DNA of 64,000 bases from Synechococcus elongatus PCC 11801 (GCF_003846445.2 NZ_CP030139.2:496001-560000), one strand, 5' to 3'; shown: positions 46,794-57,926, counted from the stretch's first letter. Program-made: numbers and translations. Notes: a model not told the origin generated them from the letters alone.

Positions 46794-48173
46794 TTGGGTG
46801 TGCCATCCTCGCCACTGATTGAAACGACAATTCCGGGGCTAAGTCAGCTGATTCCGGCGGAATTGCAAACGATTACTGGAGCTGCCGCTGAGCCAACCTG
46901 GTGGGCGATGCTGCAGGCTCTGCGATCGCAGTTAACTGAGGCGGAAACTGGGCTCGTCCTGACAGCGCCGCTCCCTTTTCTCAGCGATCTACATCGTCTC
47001 GATCATTGGCTTTGGGTCCCCGAGGGCTTGCAGGGTAGCCTCGGACTGCCCCAAAGCAATCCCAGTGAAGCCGTCGACCTAACGCTTCCGCGCGTGTTGC
47101 CCTTGGCACTAGGCGATCCACTGTTGCAAGAACCCTTTTGCCTCGTGCTGAGCGATCGCCTCAGTTTCTTGGTGATCCTTGTCCCGCACGAGACGACGCC
47201 GCTTTGTTGCTTTAGTCAAACACCCGAAGTGCTGGCAGAAGCGGTGCGCTTATTGGCGCAGCACACAGCTCGTCAATTTCCTGCCCTACAAGCAGAACTG
47301 GTACTGGCGCTGCATCGCTTTCGTCCGCTGGCCAATGCTGCTGAGACTTGGGCACCCTTCTGGGCCACTGTTCTCCAGCAATGGCCCACTGTCTTGGCTA
47401 GCGATCGCCCCCCACCAGAGGAGAGGAGCGATCACCCTGATCGCGCAACCCTGGGCGCAGATTTAGAACTGCTACAGGCTATTGCTCATGAGGTGAAGAC
47501 TCCCCTTGCAACGATCCGCACCCTGACGCGATCGCTCCTGCGCCGTGCTGATTTGCCTGCCCAAGCCCGCAAACGGCTGGAGGCAATCGATTTGGAGTGT
47601 TCTGAGCAAATCGATCGCTTTGGTCTGTTTTTCCGTGCAGTCGAGCTCGAAAACCGCGACTCTCATTCACTGTTGTTGGCTCGCACCTCGCTGACGGATG
47701 TGTTTGCAGAAACCGTACCGCGCTGGCGCAAGCAAGCCGAACGCCGCAGTCTTGCCCTTGATCTGCAACTGCCGGAGCGGATGCCAGCAGTTGTCAGCGA
47801 CCCCACCATGCTCGATCAGGCTCTAACCAGTTTGGTGGAGCGTTTCACCCGTAATTTGCCCGCCGGTAGCCGGATTGAAATTGTGGTCAGTTTGGCGGGA
47901 GCCCAGCTTAAGCTCCGGTTGACAGCCACTGAATTGGTGACCGACCCCAGTGACCAACCTCGGACTGCCCCGCGATCGCTAGGACAACTGTTGACTGTGC
48001 AACCCGAAACAGGCAGCCTTAGCCTCAAGCTGGAAGTCAGCAAAAACCTGTTCCAAGCGCTTGGGGGAAAACTGACGGTGCGACGGCGATCGCCCCAGGC
48101 CAGTGAGGTGATCACGGTTTTTCTTCCCGTGGAGCCCTCGGATGATGCGACTGCGACTGATTCGCCACGCTGA
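46794..48173 (+). CDS. Histidine kinase homologue with degenerate ATPase domain
   Basis: 459 residues from TTG 46794 (GTG at 46800 is an alternative). N-terminal ~210 residues: unrecognised sensor with no membrane segment. A HisKA-like motif with H232 (LLQAIAHEVKTPLATIRTLT) is well kept. In the ATPase half the N-box has lost its Asn pair (LDQALTSLVERFTRN), no DxGxG is present and the G2 loop is replaced by TGSLSLKLEVSKNLFQALGG. I infer a kinase that cannot bind ATP normally and may serve as phosphotransfer partner or scaffold. The next gene overlaps its 3' end by 29 bases. Confidence 0.72.
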   Translation: MGVPSSPLIETTIPGLSQLIPAELQTITGAAAEPTWWAMLQALRSQLTEAETGLVLTAPLPFLSDLHRLDHWLWVPEGLQGSLGLPQSNPSEAVDLTLPRVLPLALGDPLLQEPFCLVLSDRLSFLVILVPHETTPLCCFSQTPEVLAEAVRLLAQHTARQFPALQAELVLALHRFRPLANAAETWAPFWATVLQQWPTVLASDRPPPEERSDHPDRATLGADLELLQAIAHEVKTPLATIRTLTRSLLRRADLPAQARKRLEAIDLECSEQIDRFGLFFRAVELENRDSHSLLLARTSLTDVFAETVPRWRKQAERRSLALDLQLPERMPAVVSDPTMLDQALTSLVERFTRNLPAGSRIEIVVSLAGAQLKLRLTATELVTDPSDQPRTAPRSLGQLLTVQPETGSLSLKLEVSKNLFQALGGKLTVRRRSPQASEVITVFLPVEPSDDATATDSPR

Positions 48174-48789
48174 AGCGATCGGCAATGCCGAAGCACGGAT
48201 GGTTGGGCGGCAAGATGCCCCTTTGACGGTCGCTGGCTTGACTCAAGCAGAGCAATTGGGCGTGCAGTGGAGACAACAGTCTTGGCACCCCCAGGCAATT
48301 TGGAGTAGTCCACTGCAGCGGGCACAGCAAACAGCAATCGCCCTCAGCCAAGCCCAATTGCAAGCAATGCCACTCGTGCTGCAGCCCGCACTGACCGAAA
48401 TCGATTTAGGCTGCTTGACAGGCTTAACTTGGCCAGAAGCCGAGCAGCGCTATCCCGATCTCTGCCAGCTACTACTCCGCGATCGCCACTGGCAACCGAT
48501 TCCTGAAGCTGAGACACTGTCCGACTGTCGAATGCGAGCGGAGCAAATCTGCACCCAGCTACTTCAAGCCAACATTGACCTTTGGATCGTCAGCCATGGT
48601 GGCTTTCTCCAGCATCTCTTCGCCACCCTCTTAGGCTGCGACCGCAGTTGGGGACTGGACTGGCCACTCCTCGGTGCCATCGATCTCAGCCTCTCGACCG
48701 AAGATTGGCGCGATCGCGGCTGCGATCGCTGGAACACTGCGCTCTGGCGTTGGCAGATCGTACATTGGCCCAGCCGCCCGACGGACTGA
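48145..48789 (+). CDS. Histidine phosphatase superfamily protein (phosphoglycerate mutase-like)
   Basis: 214 residues (ATG at 48142 also possible). The phosphohistidine motif is RLIRHAEAIGNAEARM, then WSSPLQRAQQTA and WIVSHGGFLQHLF with the second His. Substrate cannot be told; relatives include alpha-ribazole phosphatase (CobC), sugar-phosphate phosphatases and signalling phosphatases. It overlaps the degenerate kinase by 29 bases, so both are probably made together; whether they work together is unknown. It converges on the PP2C gene with a 26-base gap. Confidence 0.82.
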   Translation: MRLRLIRHAEAIGNAEARMVGRQDAPLTVAGLTQAEQLGVQWRQQSWHPQAIWSSPLQRAQQTAIALSQAQLQAMPLVLQPALTEIDLGCLTGLTWPEAEQRYPDLCQLLLRDRHWQPIPEAETLSDCRMRAEQICTQLLQANIDLWIVSHGGFLQHLFATLLGCDRSWGLDWPLLGAIDLSLSTEDWRDRGCDRWNTALWRWQIVHWPSRPTD

Positions 48790-48815
48790 GCTTTGGGGCA
48801 AGGTCTACGCGCTGT

Positions 48816-49715
48816 TTAAATCACCGGCCCGAGTTGAGGACGGAGCCGCAGCCGCACCGCAACCACTGTGATGTTGTCGTGGCCGCCCGCTTCGTTCGCT
48901 GCTTCGATCAGTTGTTGGATACCAAACTGCAGACTGGTGCGGGTTTGCAGGAGGGGAGCAACGTGCGTATCGGCAATTTCCTCGACAAGATCAAAGTCTG
49001 AGAGGCCGTCGGAGCAGAGCAGGAAGACCGTGTCTTCTCGGACTTCCAAGAAGCGCACTTCGGGATCGAGCCAGTCATTGTTGCGCGGTCCCAGCGCTTG
49101 GGTAAGCTGATGGGCTTCTGGACGTGCATAGGCCACATCCGGATCGACCCCTTGGGCGATCGCGAGTTGCCCAACTTCATGATCGCGGGTGAGCTGATCG
49201 AGACCTGTCAGCCGCGAATAGCGGTAAGCACGACTATCACCAACATGGATAATCGCAACTTTCGTTCCTTGTAGCAGGATCGCCACCAGCGTCGTTCCCA
49301 TGCGATCGCTGCCGGACACTGCCGCCGCTTGGTTGAGATCAAACAGGGCTTGATTCGCCGTTAGCGCAGCGGCTCGTAATACTTCGCGGCTGGGAAGTTC
49401 TGTCGTCCACTCTGCTTCGACCTGCTGTTTGAACACCCGAGCAGCTTCTAAGCTGGCGATTTCGCCCCGTGCATGGCCGCCCATGCCGTCACAAAGGACA
49501 AACAGTCCCTTCGCTTGAACTGACGTTCCCAGCGGGGTTTCAAGGTGTTCGAGCCGATAGTGATAGAGGTAAAAATCTTCGTTTTGACTGCGCCGCATTC
49601 CGACATCAGTGCTGGCTGCCACCTCCATCTGGGCGAGTGACAGCGAAAGCATGGCCGTCCGCTCATCGGCAGCAGCCGCAAAGGACGCCTCAGATTCGGG
49701 AATTGACTCACTCAT
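48816..49715 (-). CDS. PP2C-family serine/threonine phosphatase
   Basis: 299 residues from the ATG at 49715. Metal-binding motifs: ASTDVGMRRSQNEDFYLY, VLCDGMGGHARGEIAS, HVGDSRAYRYS, LLCSDGLSDFD and GGHDNITVVAVRL. Such phosphatases counter Ser/Thr kinases, in cyanobacteria for example on PII. The open frame continues to 49967 but the upstream part overlaps the pseudouridine synthase gene and is low complexity, so I reject it. The N-terminal ~30 residues before the domain are acidic/Ser-rich. Confidence 0.9.
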   Translation of the reverse strand: MSESIPESEASFAAAADERTAMLSLSLAQMEVAASTDVGMRRSQNEDFYLYHYRLEHLETPLGTSVQAKGLFVLCDGMGGHARGEIASLEAARVFKQQVEAEWTTELPSREVLRAAALTANQALFDLNQAAAVSGSDRMGTTLVAILLQGTKVAIIHVGDSRAYRYSRLTGLDQLTRDHEVGQLAIAQGVDPDVAYARPEAHQLTQALGPRNNDWLDPEVRFLEVREDTVFLLCSDGLSDFDLVEEIADTHVAPLLQTRTSLQFGIQQLIEAANEAGGHDNITVVAVRLRLRPQLGPVI

Positions 49716-49753
49716 GCCTACTGCTACTGTCCTCGCAAAGAGCCTAGAAGAAA

Positions 49754-50359
49754 CTAGGCCTGTCGTAGAAGGGATTCTAGACGACGGCGTTCCACTGCCG
49801 TTAGATCTCGCCAGCAACCCGGTGCCAGCCCTTGGAGCTGGAGCGGCGGCTGATCTGGGTGAGTGGCGATCGCCACCCGTATTAAGCGTAGCGTTGGATG
49901 CCCCACTGCAGCCGTCATGCGCCGCACCTGACGATTGCGGCCTTCCTGTAAGGTGATGGCGAGCCAAGCCGTTGGAACTGTCTTGCGGAAGCGAATTGGC
50001 GGATCGCGATCGAGGATATGGGGGTCGACGAGGCGCTGCACTTTGGCTGGCCGGGTGCGATAGTCCTGAATTTGTACGCCTTTGCGCAGTGTGGTCAGTG
50101 CTTCCTCGCTGGGTTCCCGCTCGACCTGCACCCAGTAGGTGCGATCGTGCCCAAAACGAGGATGGCAGAGGCGATGCTGCAATGCCCCGTTGTTGGTCAG
50201 CAACAGCAAGCCTTCACTGTCACGATCGAGCCTACCGACCGGATAGACCTCTGGCACATCGATGTAGTCCTTCAGAGTCTGCTGCTCGGGGCAATCGCCC
50301 GGGCTGAACTGGCAGAGCACATCGTAGGGCTTATGAAAGAGCAGATAGCGATAGGCCAC
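49754..50359 (-). CDS. 23S rRNA pseudouridine synthase, RluE/RsuA family
   Basis: 201 residues without an S4 domain, as in RluE. Motifs: YLLFHKPYDVLCQFSP at the start and the catalytic PVGRLDRDSEGLLLLTNNG (Asp nucleophile), with GRNRQVRRMTAAVGHPTLRL near the end. It modifies a uridine in rRNA; the exact site cannot be assigned. It lies 9 bases after dxr on the same strand, a probable operon. Confidence 0.88.
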   Translation of the reverse strand: MAYRYLLFHKPYDVLCQFSPGDCPEQQTLKDYIDVPEVYPVGRLDRDSEGLLLLTNNGALQHRLCHPRFGHDRTYWVQVEREPSEEALTTLRKGVQIQDYRTRPAKVQRLVDPHILDRDPPIRFRKTVPTAWLAITLQEGRNRQVRRMTAAVGHPTLRLIRVAIATHPDQPPLQLQGLAPGCWRDLTAVERRRLESLLRQA

Positions 50360-50368
50360 ACCGTTGCC

Positions 50369-51577
50369 CTAGGCGACGGGTTCCAAGGTTTGGCTGGCGG
50401 CTTGCACAAACTGCCGTGCCCAGGCATCACAGGCCAAAATGTCATCCAAGCTTGGTTGCTGTTGCCAGTCGCTCTGGTGGCGATCGCAGGCCTGTTCAAT
50501 GAGTGCCGGAATGTCGAGGAAGCCAATCCGCTCATCCAAGAACAGCGCAACAGCTTGTTCATTAGCCGCATTCAAGACTGCAGGCATCGTGCCGCCCTTG
50601 CGACCTGCTGCATAGGCCAGATCCATGCAGGGATACTTGGCGTGATCCGGATCACGGAAGTCGAGACTACCGGCTTTGACGAGATCCAGGGCGGACCACT
50701 GAGTTGAGAGACGATCGGGCCAAGAGAGGGCGTAGAGCAGGGGCAAACGCATATCCGGCCAACCCAGCTGCGCGAGGACTGAGGTGTCTTCCAGCTCAAT
50801 CAGCGAGTGAATGATGCTCTGGGGGTGGATGACGATGTCGATGCGATCGTAGTCCAGCCCAAACAGGTAGTGAGCTTCGATCACCTCCAATCCCTTGTTC
50901 ATCAAGGTGGCGGAATCGACGGTGATCTTGCGCCCCATCGACCAGTTGGGATGCTTGAGTGCGTCAGCCACTTTAACGTGGGGCAAGCGCTCCACTGGCC
51001 AATCACGGAAAGCACCGCCACTGGCGGTCAGCAAAATGCGGCGTAGTCCAGCAGCCGGTTGACCCGGTCGAAAGTCCGCATGAGTTGAGAGCCCCTGGAT
51101 ACACTGAAAAATAGCCGAGTGCTCAGAGTCCGCAGGGGTGATCGTGACACCGTACTTCTGTAGCAAGGGAAGGACAACAGGACCTGCGGCAATCAGCGTC
51201 TCTTTGTTGGCAAGGGCAATATTTTTCCCTGCTTCGATCGCCGCGATTGTCGGGAGCAGACCGGCACATCCCACGATGCCGGTGACAACAATTTCCGCAT
51301 CGCCGTAACGAGCGACCTCGGTGACGCCAGCTTCGCCCGTCAGAATCAGCGGGGGATTGTCGAGATCCGCGATCGCGGCTTGCAGCTCCGGCAGCTGGGC
51401 CGCGTCTTGAATCGCCACAATTTCAGGACGATGACGCCGAATTTGTTCGGCTAGCAGCGCAATGTTGCGACCAGCAGCCAGCCCGACGAGTCGAAAGCGA
51501 TCGGGATATTGCTCAAAAATATCTAGAGTTTGTGTCCCGATCGAGCCGGTTGAACCGAGCAGTGTCACTGCTTTCAC
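50369..51577 (-). CDS. dxr: 1-Deoxy-D-xylulose 5-phosphate reductoisomerase
   Basis: 402 residues. It makes MEP from DXP with NADPH in isoprenoid synthesis. Motifs: [15 protein letters not shown] (NADPH), [25 protein letters not shown] (metal and substrate) and [12 protein letters not shown]. Isoprenoids feed carotenoids, phytyl chains and quinones; the divergent neighbour crtQ is a carotenoid gene, 143 bases away, so common regulation is possible but not shown. Confidence 0.95.
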   Translation of the reverse strand: MKAVTLLGSTGSIGTQTLDIFEQYPDRFRLVGLAAGRNIALLAEQIRRHRPEIVAIQDAAQLPELQAAIADLDNPPLILTGEAGVTEVARYGDAEIVVTGIVGCAGLLPTIAAIEAGKNIALANKETLIAAGPVVLPLLQKYGVTITPADSEHSAIFQCIQGLSTHADFRPGQPAAGLRRILLTASGGAFRDWPVERLPHVKVADALKHPNWSMGRKITVDSATLMNKGLEVIEAHYLFGLDYDRIDIVIHPQSIIHSLIELEDTSVLAQLGWPDMRLPLLYALSWPDRLSTQWSALDLVKAGSLDFRDPDHAKYPCMDLAYAAGRKGGTMPAVLNAANEQAVALFLDERIGFLDIPALIEQACDRHQSDWQQQPSLDDILACDAWARQFVQAASQTLEPVA

Positions 51578-51720
51578 GGGATGCCCTCAGAAATTTTTCT
51601 CAACTATACCGAGCAATGGGGATCGGTCCGAGATCGACCGTTGAGATGCATTGCTGAAGCGAGGGAGGCGATCGGAGTCCTTTACAATTCGTTGTAGATA
51701 GTTCTGCATTCCAAAGCTCT

Positions 51721-53166
51721 ATGCGCGTTGCCATTGTTGGTGCTGGTTTGGCCGGTCTTACGGCTGCCATTGACCTTGTGGATGCTGGACACGAAGTTGC
51801 AATCTACGATTCGCGGCCTTTTGTAGGTGGCAAAGTCGGGAGCTGGATCGATGCCGACGGCAACCACATCGAGATGGGTCTGCACGTTTTCTTCTTCAAC
51901 TACGCCAACCTCTTCGCCCTGATGCGCAAGGTTGGGGCGTTTGAGAATCTCCTGCCGAAATCCCACACTCATACCTTCATCAACAAAGGCGGTGAAGTTG
52001 GGGAACTAGACTTTCGCTTCCCCATCGGGGCGCCCTTCAATGGCCTCAAAGCCTTCTTCACCACGAGCCAACTGACTTGGCTCGATAAGCTCCAAAACGC
52101 CTTGGCGCTGGGCACGAGCCCGCTGGTACGTGGTCTTGTGGACTACGAAGGTGCGATGAAAACAATTCGCGCCCTCGATCGCGTGAGCTTTGCGGACTGG
52201 TTTCGTAGCCATGGCGGCAGTAATGGCAGCCTCAAGCGGATGTGGAACCCGATCGCCTATGCACTGGGTTTCATCGACACCGAAAACATCTCAGCCCGCT
52301 GCATGCTGACTGTTTTCCAAATGTTCGCGGCGAAGACTGAGGCTTCGAAACTCAACCTGCTGGCGGGGTCCCCAGCGGAATATTTGCACAAGCCGATCTT
52401 GGACTACATCCAAGCGCGAGGCGCCACGCTCCACCTGCGGCGACGGGTTCGCGAGATCGAGTACAGCGAAACCAATGGCCAAACCCTTGTGACTGGCCTG
52501 CAGATCGCAGATGGTGATGCGGTCGAACGGGTGGAAGCCGATGCTTACCTAGCAGCCTGTGATGTACCGGGCATCCAGCGCCTCCTGCCCGAAGCTTGGC
52601 GAAAATGGTCGGAGTTCGACAACATCTACAAGCTTGATGCCGTGCCAGTGGCAACGGTACAACTCCGCTTCGATGGTTGGGTCACCGAGCTGAACGATCG
52701 TGAAAAACGCCACCAACTTGGACAAGCAGCGGGCTTGGATAACCTGCTTTACACCGCTGATGCAGACTTCTCCTGCTTTGCCGACTTAGCTCTGAGCAGT
52801 CCTAAGGATTACTACCGTGAAGGCCAAGGCTCGCTGCTGCAATGTGTGCTGACGCCGGGCGATCCCTTCATCGCCATGAAGAACGAAGACATTGCCCAGC
52901 ACGTGCTCAAGCAAGTACATGAGCTGTTCCCCAGCAGTCGCGATCTCAACCTGCTCTGGTCGAACGTCGTAAAACTAGCCCAGTCGCTCTATCGGGAAGC
53001 GCCGGGCATGGATCCTTACCGCCCCGATCAAAAGACCCCGATCGCTAACTTCTTCCTTGCCGGCAGCTATACGCAGCAGGACTACATCGATAGCATGGAA
53101 GGAGCCACCATCTCGGGTCGTCGTGCTGCTAAAGCCATGCTAGAAGCACAGGCGATAGCGGCTTAA
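51721..53166 (+). CDS. crtQ: 9,9'-di-cis-zeta-carotene desaturase (ZDS)
   Basis: 481 residues. It converts zeta-carotene to lycopene, at membranes, with plastoquinone as likely acceptor. The FAD motif [20 protein letters not shown] is at the N-terminus; [17 protein letters not shown] and [18 protein letters not shown] are typical of ZDS as distinct from PDS, and [20 protein letters not shown] closes the FAD site. The SRPBCC gene follows after 40 bases, probably in the same transcript. Confidence 0.94.
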   Translation: MRVAIVGAGLAGLTAAIDLVDAGHEVAIYDSRPFVGGKVGSWIDADGNHIEMGLHVFFFNYANLFALMRKVGAFENLLPKSHTHTFINKGGEVGELDFRFPIGAPFNGLKAFFTTSQLTWLDKLQNALALGTSPLVRGLVDYEGAMKTIRALDRVSFADWFRSHGGSNGSLKRMWNPIAYALGFIDTENISARCMLTVFQMFAAKTEASKLNLLAGSPAEYLHKPILDYIQARGATLHLRRRVREIEYSETNGQTLVTGLQIADGDAVERVEADAYLAACDVPGIQRLLPEAWRKWSEFDNIYKLDAVPVATVQLRFDGWVTELNDREKRHQLGQAAGLDNLLYTADADFSCFADLALSSPKDYYREGQGSLLQCVLTPGDPFIAMKNEDIAQHVLKQVHELFPSSRDLNLLWSNVVKLAQSLYREAPGMDPYRPDQKTPIANFFLAGSYTQQDYIDSMEGATISGRRAAKAMLEAQAIAA

Positions 53167-53206
53167 TGACGAGTGGGGCGATCGATTCTAAGCAGTAGGG
53201 CGTCGG

Positions 53207-53638
53207 ATGAGCGATTGGCTTGAACATAGTGTGCAAGTGGAGGTCGCCGTTCCTGTCGCCCGTGCTTGGGAACTCTGGTCGGATCTAGAGCAAATGCCCC
53301 GCTGGATGAAGTGGATTGACTCGGTGCAGGTCCAGAAAGACAATCCGGATCTTTCTCGCTGGAAACTGGCATCCCAGGGCTTCGAATTCACTTGGCTTTC
53401 ACGCATCACGCGACTCGTGCCGAATCAACTCATCCAGTGGGAGTCAGTGGATGGCTTACCTAATCGTGGTGCCATTCGGTTCTACGATCGCCAAGATCAC
53501 AGCATTGTCCGACTCAGTATTTCCTACTCAATTCCTGGCGGTCTCGGTCCCCTAATGGACAAATTGTTCTTGGGGCGAATTGTAGAAGGCACGCTCAAAG
53601 CGGATCTAGAACGCTTTCGCCACTACGCCGAAGGCTAG
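53207..53638 (+). CDS. SRPBCC (cyclase/dehydrase-like) protein
   Basis: 143 residues of the START/Bet v1-like SRPBCC fold: VEVAVPVARAWELWSDLEQM at the start, MKWIDSVQV, and the C-terminal helix region LGRIVEGTLKADLERFRHYA. These proteins bind hydrophobic ligands, e.g. quinone or lipid. In cyanobacteria they often lie next to zds, as here (40-base gap), which suggests a role near carotenoids or membranes; the ligand is unknown. The AT-rich 286-base gap after it holds no supported gene. Confidence 0.85.
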   Translation: MSDWLEHSVQVEVAVPVARAWELWSDLEQMPRWMKWIDSVQVQKDNPDLSRWKLASQGFEFTWLSRITRLVPNQLIQWESVDGLPNRGAIRFYDRQDHSIVRLSISYSIPGGLGPLMDKLFLGRIVEGTLKADLERFRHYAEG

Positions 53639-53924
53639 TCAGTAGGTAATTATTGCCAATCAGAATTCAATCTGTTGCTTCAGGAGATACAAAAGAACTC
53701 TTGAGAAGAAATCTATTCAACAAAAAATAAGGTTGTCAATAAAACCTACAGTCTAAGCACTTGACTAATCTATAGTAAATCCTGAAAATCCTGTCGTCAG
53801 TCTATGAAATTCAACTGCTGGCTTGAGTCAAGAACTTTGAATAATTGATAAACACACTGGGTGTTAAGCTACAGATCCTCAACTCCTGTGAGAGGCTGAG
53901 AATACTTGATGCTGTCTTTCCTAT

Positions 53925-54716
53925 ATGGCTGACAATGTCGATGAGCCGCTTCCCTCAGACACTCGTAGCCGTACCTTTTTATTGCTAAAGCAGTATCAAC
54001 AAACCCAAGATCATCGAATTCGAAATCAACTCGTTGAACTGAACTTAGGATTAGTTCGTCAAGAAGCCTATCGATGGGTCCACCGGTGTCCCGAAAGCTT
54101 TGAGGAACTGGTGCAAATTGGATCGTTGGGGCTCATTGCTGCGATCGATCGCTTTGAACTAGAACGGGGCAAGGCTTTTAGCTCGTTTGCTGTGCCCTAC
54201 ATTCGCGGCGAAATTCAACACTACCTGCGCGATCGCAGTCATACCGTGCGGGTGCCTCGGCGCTGGGCTGAACTCCATCAGCAAATTGAGCCCCTGCGTC
54301 AAAAACTCCAGCGGGAGCTAGGGCGATCGCCAACGGAAGAGGAGGTGCGGCGATCCTTGGGGCTGGAACCAGAGGAGTGGCAAGAAGTGCGGATGATTGG
54401 CATCAATCGCACCATGATCAGCCTCGATCAGCCCTTGTATGCCGATGACGAACACGTCACCAACCTTGGCGATGCGATCGCCGATCCGAAATATCGCAGT
54501 TTTCAACTGGCTGAAGAGGACCGAATTCGCCTCCAGCAAGCGATGCAGCTCCTAGAACAAAAAACCCGCGAGATTCTGGAATTTGTCTTTTTCTATGACC
54601 TCACCCAGCGCGAGGTTGCCGAGCAGCTAGGTTTGAGTGCTGTGACTGTCTCGCGCCAAGTCAAGAAAGGCCTCAAGCTGCTGAAAACAATTCTGCGCAG
54701 TGGTGAGGATCTCTGA
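53925..54716 (+). CDS. sigF: Group 3 RNA polymerase sigma factor SigF
   Basis: 263 residues, sigma-70 regions 2 (FEELVQIGSLGLIAAIDRFE, FSSFAVPYIRGEIQHYLRDR), 3 (VRVPRRWAELHQQIEPLRQK) and 4 (LTQREVAEQLGLSAVTVSRQ). It is the SigF/B-like type without region 1. Cyanobacterial SigF controls pilin and motility genes and stress responses. The 286 bases upstream (53639-53924) are AT-rich, about 60% or more by eye, with small inverted repeats such as AACAC/GTGTT near 53849-53863; this is probably its regulated promoter. The prk gene is convergent. Confidence 0.9.
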   Translation: MADNVDEPLPSDTRSRTFLLLKQYQQTQDHRIRNQLVELNLGLVRQEAYRWVHRCPESFEELVQIGSLGLIAAIDRFELERGKAFSSFAVPYIRGEIQHYLRDRSHTVRVPRRWAELHQQIEPLRQKLQRELGRSPTEEEVRRSLGLEPEEWQEVRMIGINRTMISLDQPLYADDEHVTNLGDAIADPKYRSFQLAEEDRIRLQQAMQLLEQKTREILEFVFFYDLTQREVAEQLGLSAVTVSRQVKKGLKLLKTILRSGEDL

Positions 54717-54813
54717 AACAGCACTGTTTTCTGTGGCTACGGATTTCTCTACCCACCTCCAGCAGTAGTTTGGCAGGTGCGATCACAGTTCACCGCTTTG
54801 ATTACCAAGCAAT

Positions 54814-54842
54814 GAAAAAGCTGCTCCCACGAGAGAGCAGCT
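54814..54842 (-). terminator. prk terminator
   Basis: On the minus strand a 10-bp stem (54833-54842 with 54819-54828, one G-U) and an ACGA/TCGT loop are followed by TTTTT. It lies 36 bases after the prk stop. A strong intrinsic terminator; it may also stop sigF transcripts weakly. Confidence 0.85.
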
Positions 54843-54878
54843 GGAGTTGAAAGCAATCTTCCGTGAGGCGATCGCAAC

Positions 54879-55880
54879 CTAAACGCTAGCGGCGACCGGT
54901 GCTTTCTGCGAAGTCAGGCGCTCATAAGCGGCCCGCATCTTCAGACCCGTCAACACTTGGAACAGACCCGTGCCATTATTCGAACCGGGGTAGTCCTTGT
55001 GCTGCAGCAGCAAGTGAGTTAGCTCACCGTAGTACTGTGTATCGGTCTTGCTGAGGTGGCCCTCCACGTAGATCATCTCTTCGAGGTTTTCGAACTGACC
55101 GTCGACCTCAAGGACAGAAACTTCGTGACCGTAGTAGGTGTCGGGACCATAGGCCAAGCGAATGCCCGGATACGAGCAGGTCAACTTACGACCGCAGGGC
55201 GTCCACTGGATAGTCGACCCTTCGTCGAACAGATAAGCCGGTTCGAAGCCATCGCGGCCTTCCCGTTGGATCAACTGAACCCGGAGCACTTTACGTTCGG
55301 TGTCGTTGGGAATCAGCTGGGTCGGCATCACACGAATGACGATATCCGCATGACCACGCTGGGGCTCAATGTAGGCCTTGAAGTCAGGGCGACGCGCTTC
55401 GATCGAGGCCAGAACATCCTCGTAGGAGTGGCCACGCTCGGCCATATCGCGTTGGATTTTCCAAGCGATTTTGACTTCGTCGTCGATATCGAGGTAGACG
55501 CTGAAGTCGAGCAGTTCGCGCACGCGTTCATCGTAGAGGGGGTGTAGGCCCTCGATCACGATAATGCGATTGGGCTCAATTTTTTCAGGCGGGTCGATCA
55601 GGCCAGTTTCATGGTTGTAGATCGGCTTCATGATCGTTTCGCCGTTCTTCAACGCTTTGACCTGTTCATACATCAAGTCAAAGTTATTAGCGCGGGGATC
55701 CAAAGCCGTCACGCCAGCTTCTTTGCGGCCTTTGCGATCAAGACTGTGATAGTCATCCAGACAAATGACCGTCATCAACTCGGTGCCAAACAAGTCAGCA
55801 AGGCGATTCAAGAAAGTTGACTTGCCGCAACCGGAGTCACCGGCAACGCCGATCAAAACGACACGATCTGGCTTGCTCAT
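54879..55880 (-). CDS. prk: Phosphoribulokinase
   Basis: 333 residues. It makes ribulose 1,5-bisphosphate in the Calvin cycle. The P-loop is GVAGDSGCGKSTFLNRLAD; the redox-regulated cysteines are C18 (in the P-loop) and C40 (VICLDDYH), and a second pair lies in WTPCGRKLTCSYPG, used for binding CP12. IEGLHPLYDERVRELLDF and RGHADIVIRVMPTQL are family motifs. The ATG at 55880 gives the known N-terminus MSKPDRVV; one at 55892 is possible. It is divergent from petH. Confidence 0.96.
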   Translation of the reverse strand: MSKPDRVVLIGVAGDSGCGKSTFLNRLADLFGTELMTVICLDDYHSLDRKGRKEAGVTALDPRANNFDLMYEQVKALKNGETIMKPIYNHETGLIDPPEKIEPNRIIVIEGLHPLYDERVRELLDFSVYLDIDDEVKIAWKIQRDMAERGHSYEDVLASIEARRPDFKAYIEPQRGHADIVIRVMPTQLIPNDTERKVLRVQLIQREGRDGFEPAYLFDEGSTIQWTPCGRKLTCSYPGIRLAYGPDTYYGHEVSVLEVDGQFENLEEMIYVEGHLSKTDTQYYGELTHLLLQHKDYPGSNNGTGLFQVLTGLKMRAAYERLTSQKAPVAASV

Positions 55881-56285
55881 AGGATCCCTCAAGACAGTGA
55901 CGAGATTATGGGGTCAGCATCCGGCACAAGGCCACGCCTGGACGCCCGCTTGCTGTTCTAGAACAGCATCGCTACGGCGGACCGACATTGACCTTCCAAG
56001 TCAGTAGTCACTATCGGTTGAGATCGATACCGGCGAGTCGAAGCGGACTGTATCCGTTTATGCGGAATCTTACCAGACAGGTTGAGGACTCAACAAGAAA
56101 CGCTGAAATCGCTACACCCTAGAAGCACGGCACAGGGTAAGCTTATGCAGCCTGCACCCTTACACTGAGAACAGTGACTTCAGCCTACGCTGTGCTTTTT
56201 TAGCATTGCGATAACTAGTTAAGTCACTGACGGGGTGCGCCCCGGTTGCAGGAGCTCTTCTGAAGAACAGGTTCGGAGAAGTTGA
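55881..56285. other. 405-base divergent control region between prk and petH
   Basis: No gene that I can support. It must hold the promoters of prk (leftward) and petH (rightward), two light-regulated genes. A minus-strand frame at 56160-56372 overlaps petH and gives an unlikely product. I do not see a clear NtcA (GTA-N8-TAC) site. Confidence 0.6.
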
Positions 56286-57488
<1,203 letters not shown>

Positions 57489-57530
57489 CTAGAACTTGGT
57501 CTTTTCCTGAGTTCAGTACAGAGTCTTAAC

Positions 57531-57563
57531 AAGTGGATGCTTCTAACAGCGTCCACTTTTTTT
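57531..57563 (+). terminator. petH terminator
   Basis: AGTGGATGC (57532-57540) pairs with GCGTCCACT (57549-57557, one G-U) around an 8-base loop, followed by a T7 tract (57557-57563). A strong intrinsic terminator 44 bases after petH. Confidence 0.88.
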
Positions 57564-57681
57564 GTGGGATTGCAGCAGGATGGGAGCGATCGCAGTGCCC
57601 AATCATAAAGATCTGCTTAAGAAACCCACAGTCGCGAGAGCAATCTCGTAAGTCTAAGCAAAATCATTCGAGCGATCGCGG

Positions 57682-57897
57682 GTGCAATCCAACCTCTTTT
57701 TACGCGCGGTGCAAACCGCAGAAATTGAGCGCCATGGACAAACGCTGTCCGTAATGGCACAGGATCTCCAGATGGCCCGTTGTTTTTGGCAACGTCGTCA
57801 GCAACTCTGTGCGGGGCTCGGATGCCAAGTGCTTGAAATCTATGTCGGCGATCGCTTAGTCGCTAGCTCTCATCACGAATCATCGGTTGATTTGTGA
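57682..57897 (+). CDS. Small protein, 71 aa, function unknown
   Basis: A GTG-started frame of 71 residues with a sensible mixed alpha/beta composition (TLSVMAQDLQMARCFWQRRQ, GCQVLEIYVGDRLVASSHHE). Not recognised. It ends 29 bases before the convergent DinB-like gene. It could be a real small cyanobacterial gene; support is only composition and spacing. Confidence 0.4.
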   Translation: MQSNLFLRAVQTAEIERHGQTLSVMAQDLQMARCFWQRRQQLCAGLGCQVLEIYVGDRLVASSHHESSVDL

Positions 57898-57926
57898 GCA
57901 ATGCGATCGCTGTCCTAGCCAAGGAA

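Noticed and set aside
49716-49967. Upstream extension of the PP2C gene
   Set aside because: Overlaps the pseudouridine synthase coding region out of frame and is low-complexity; the ATG at 49715 is adequate.
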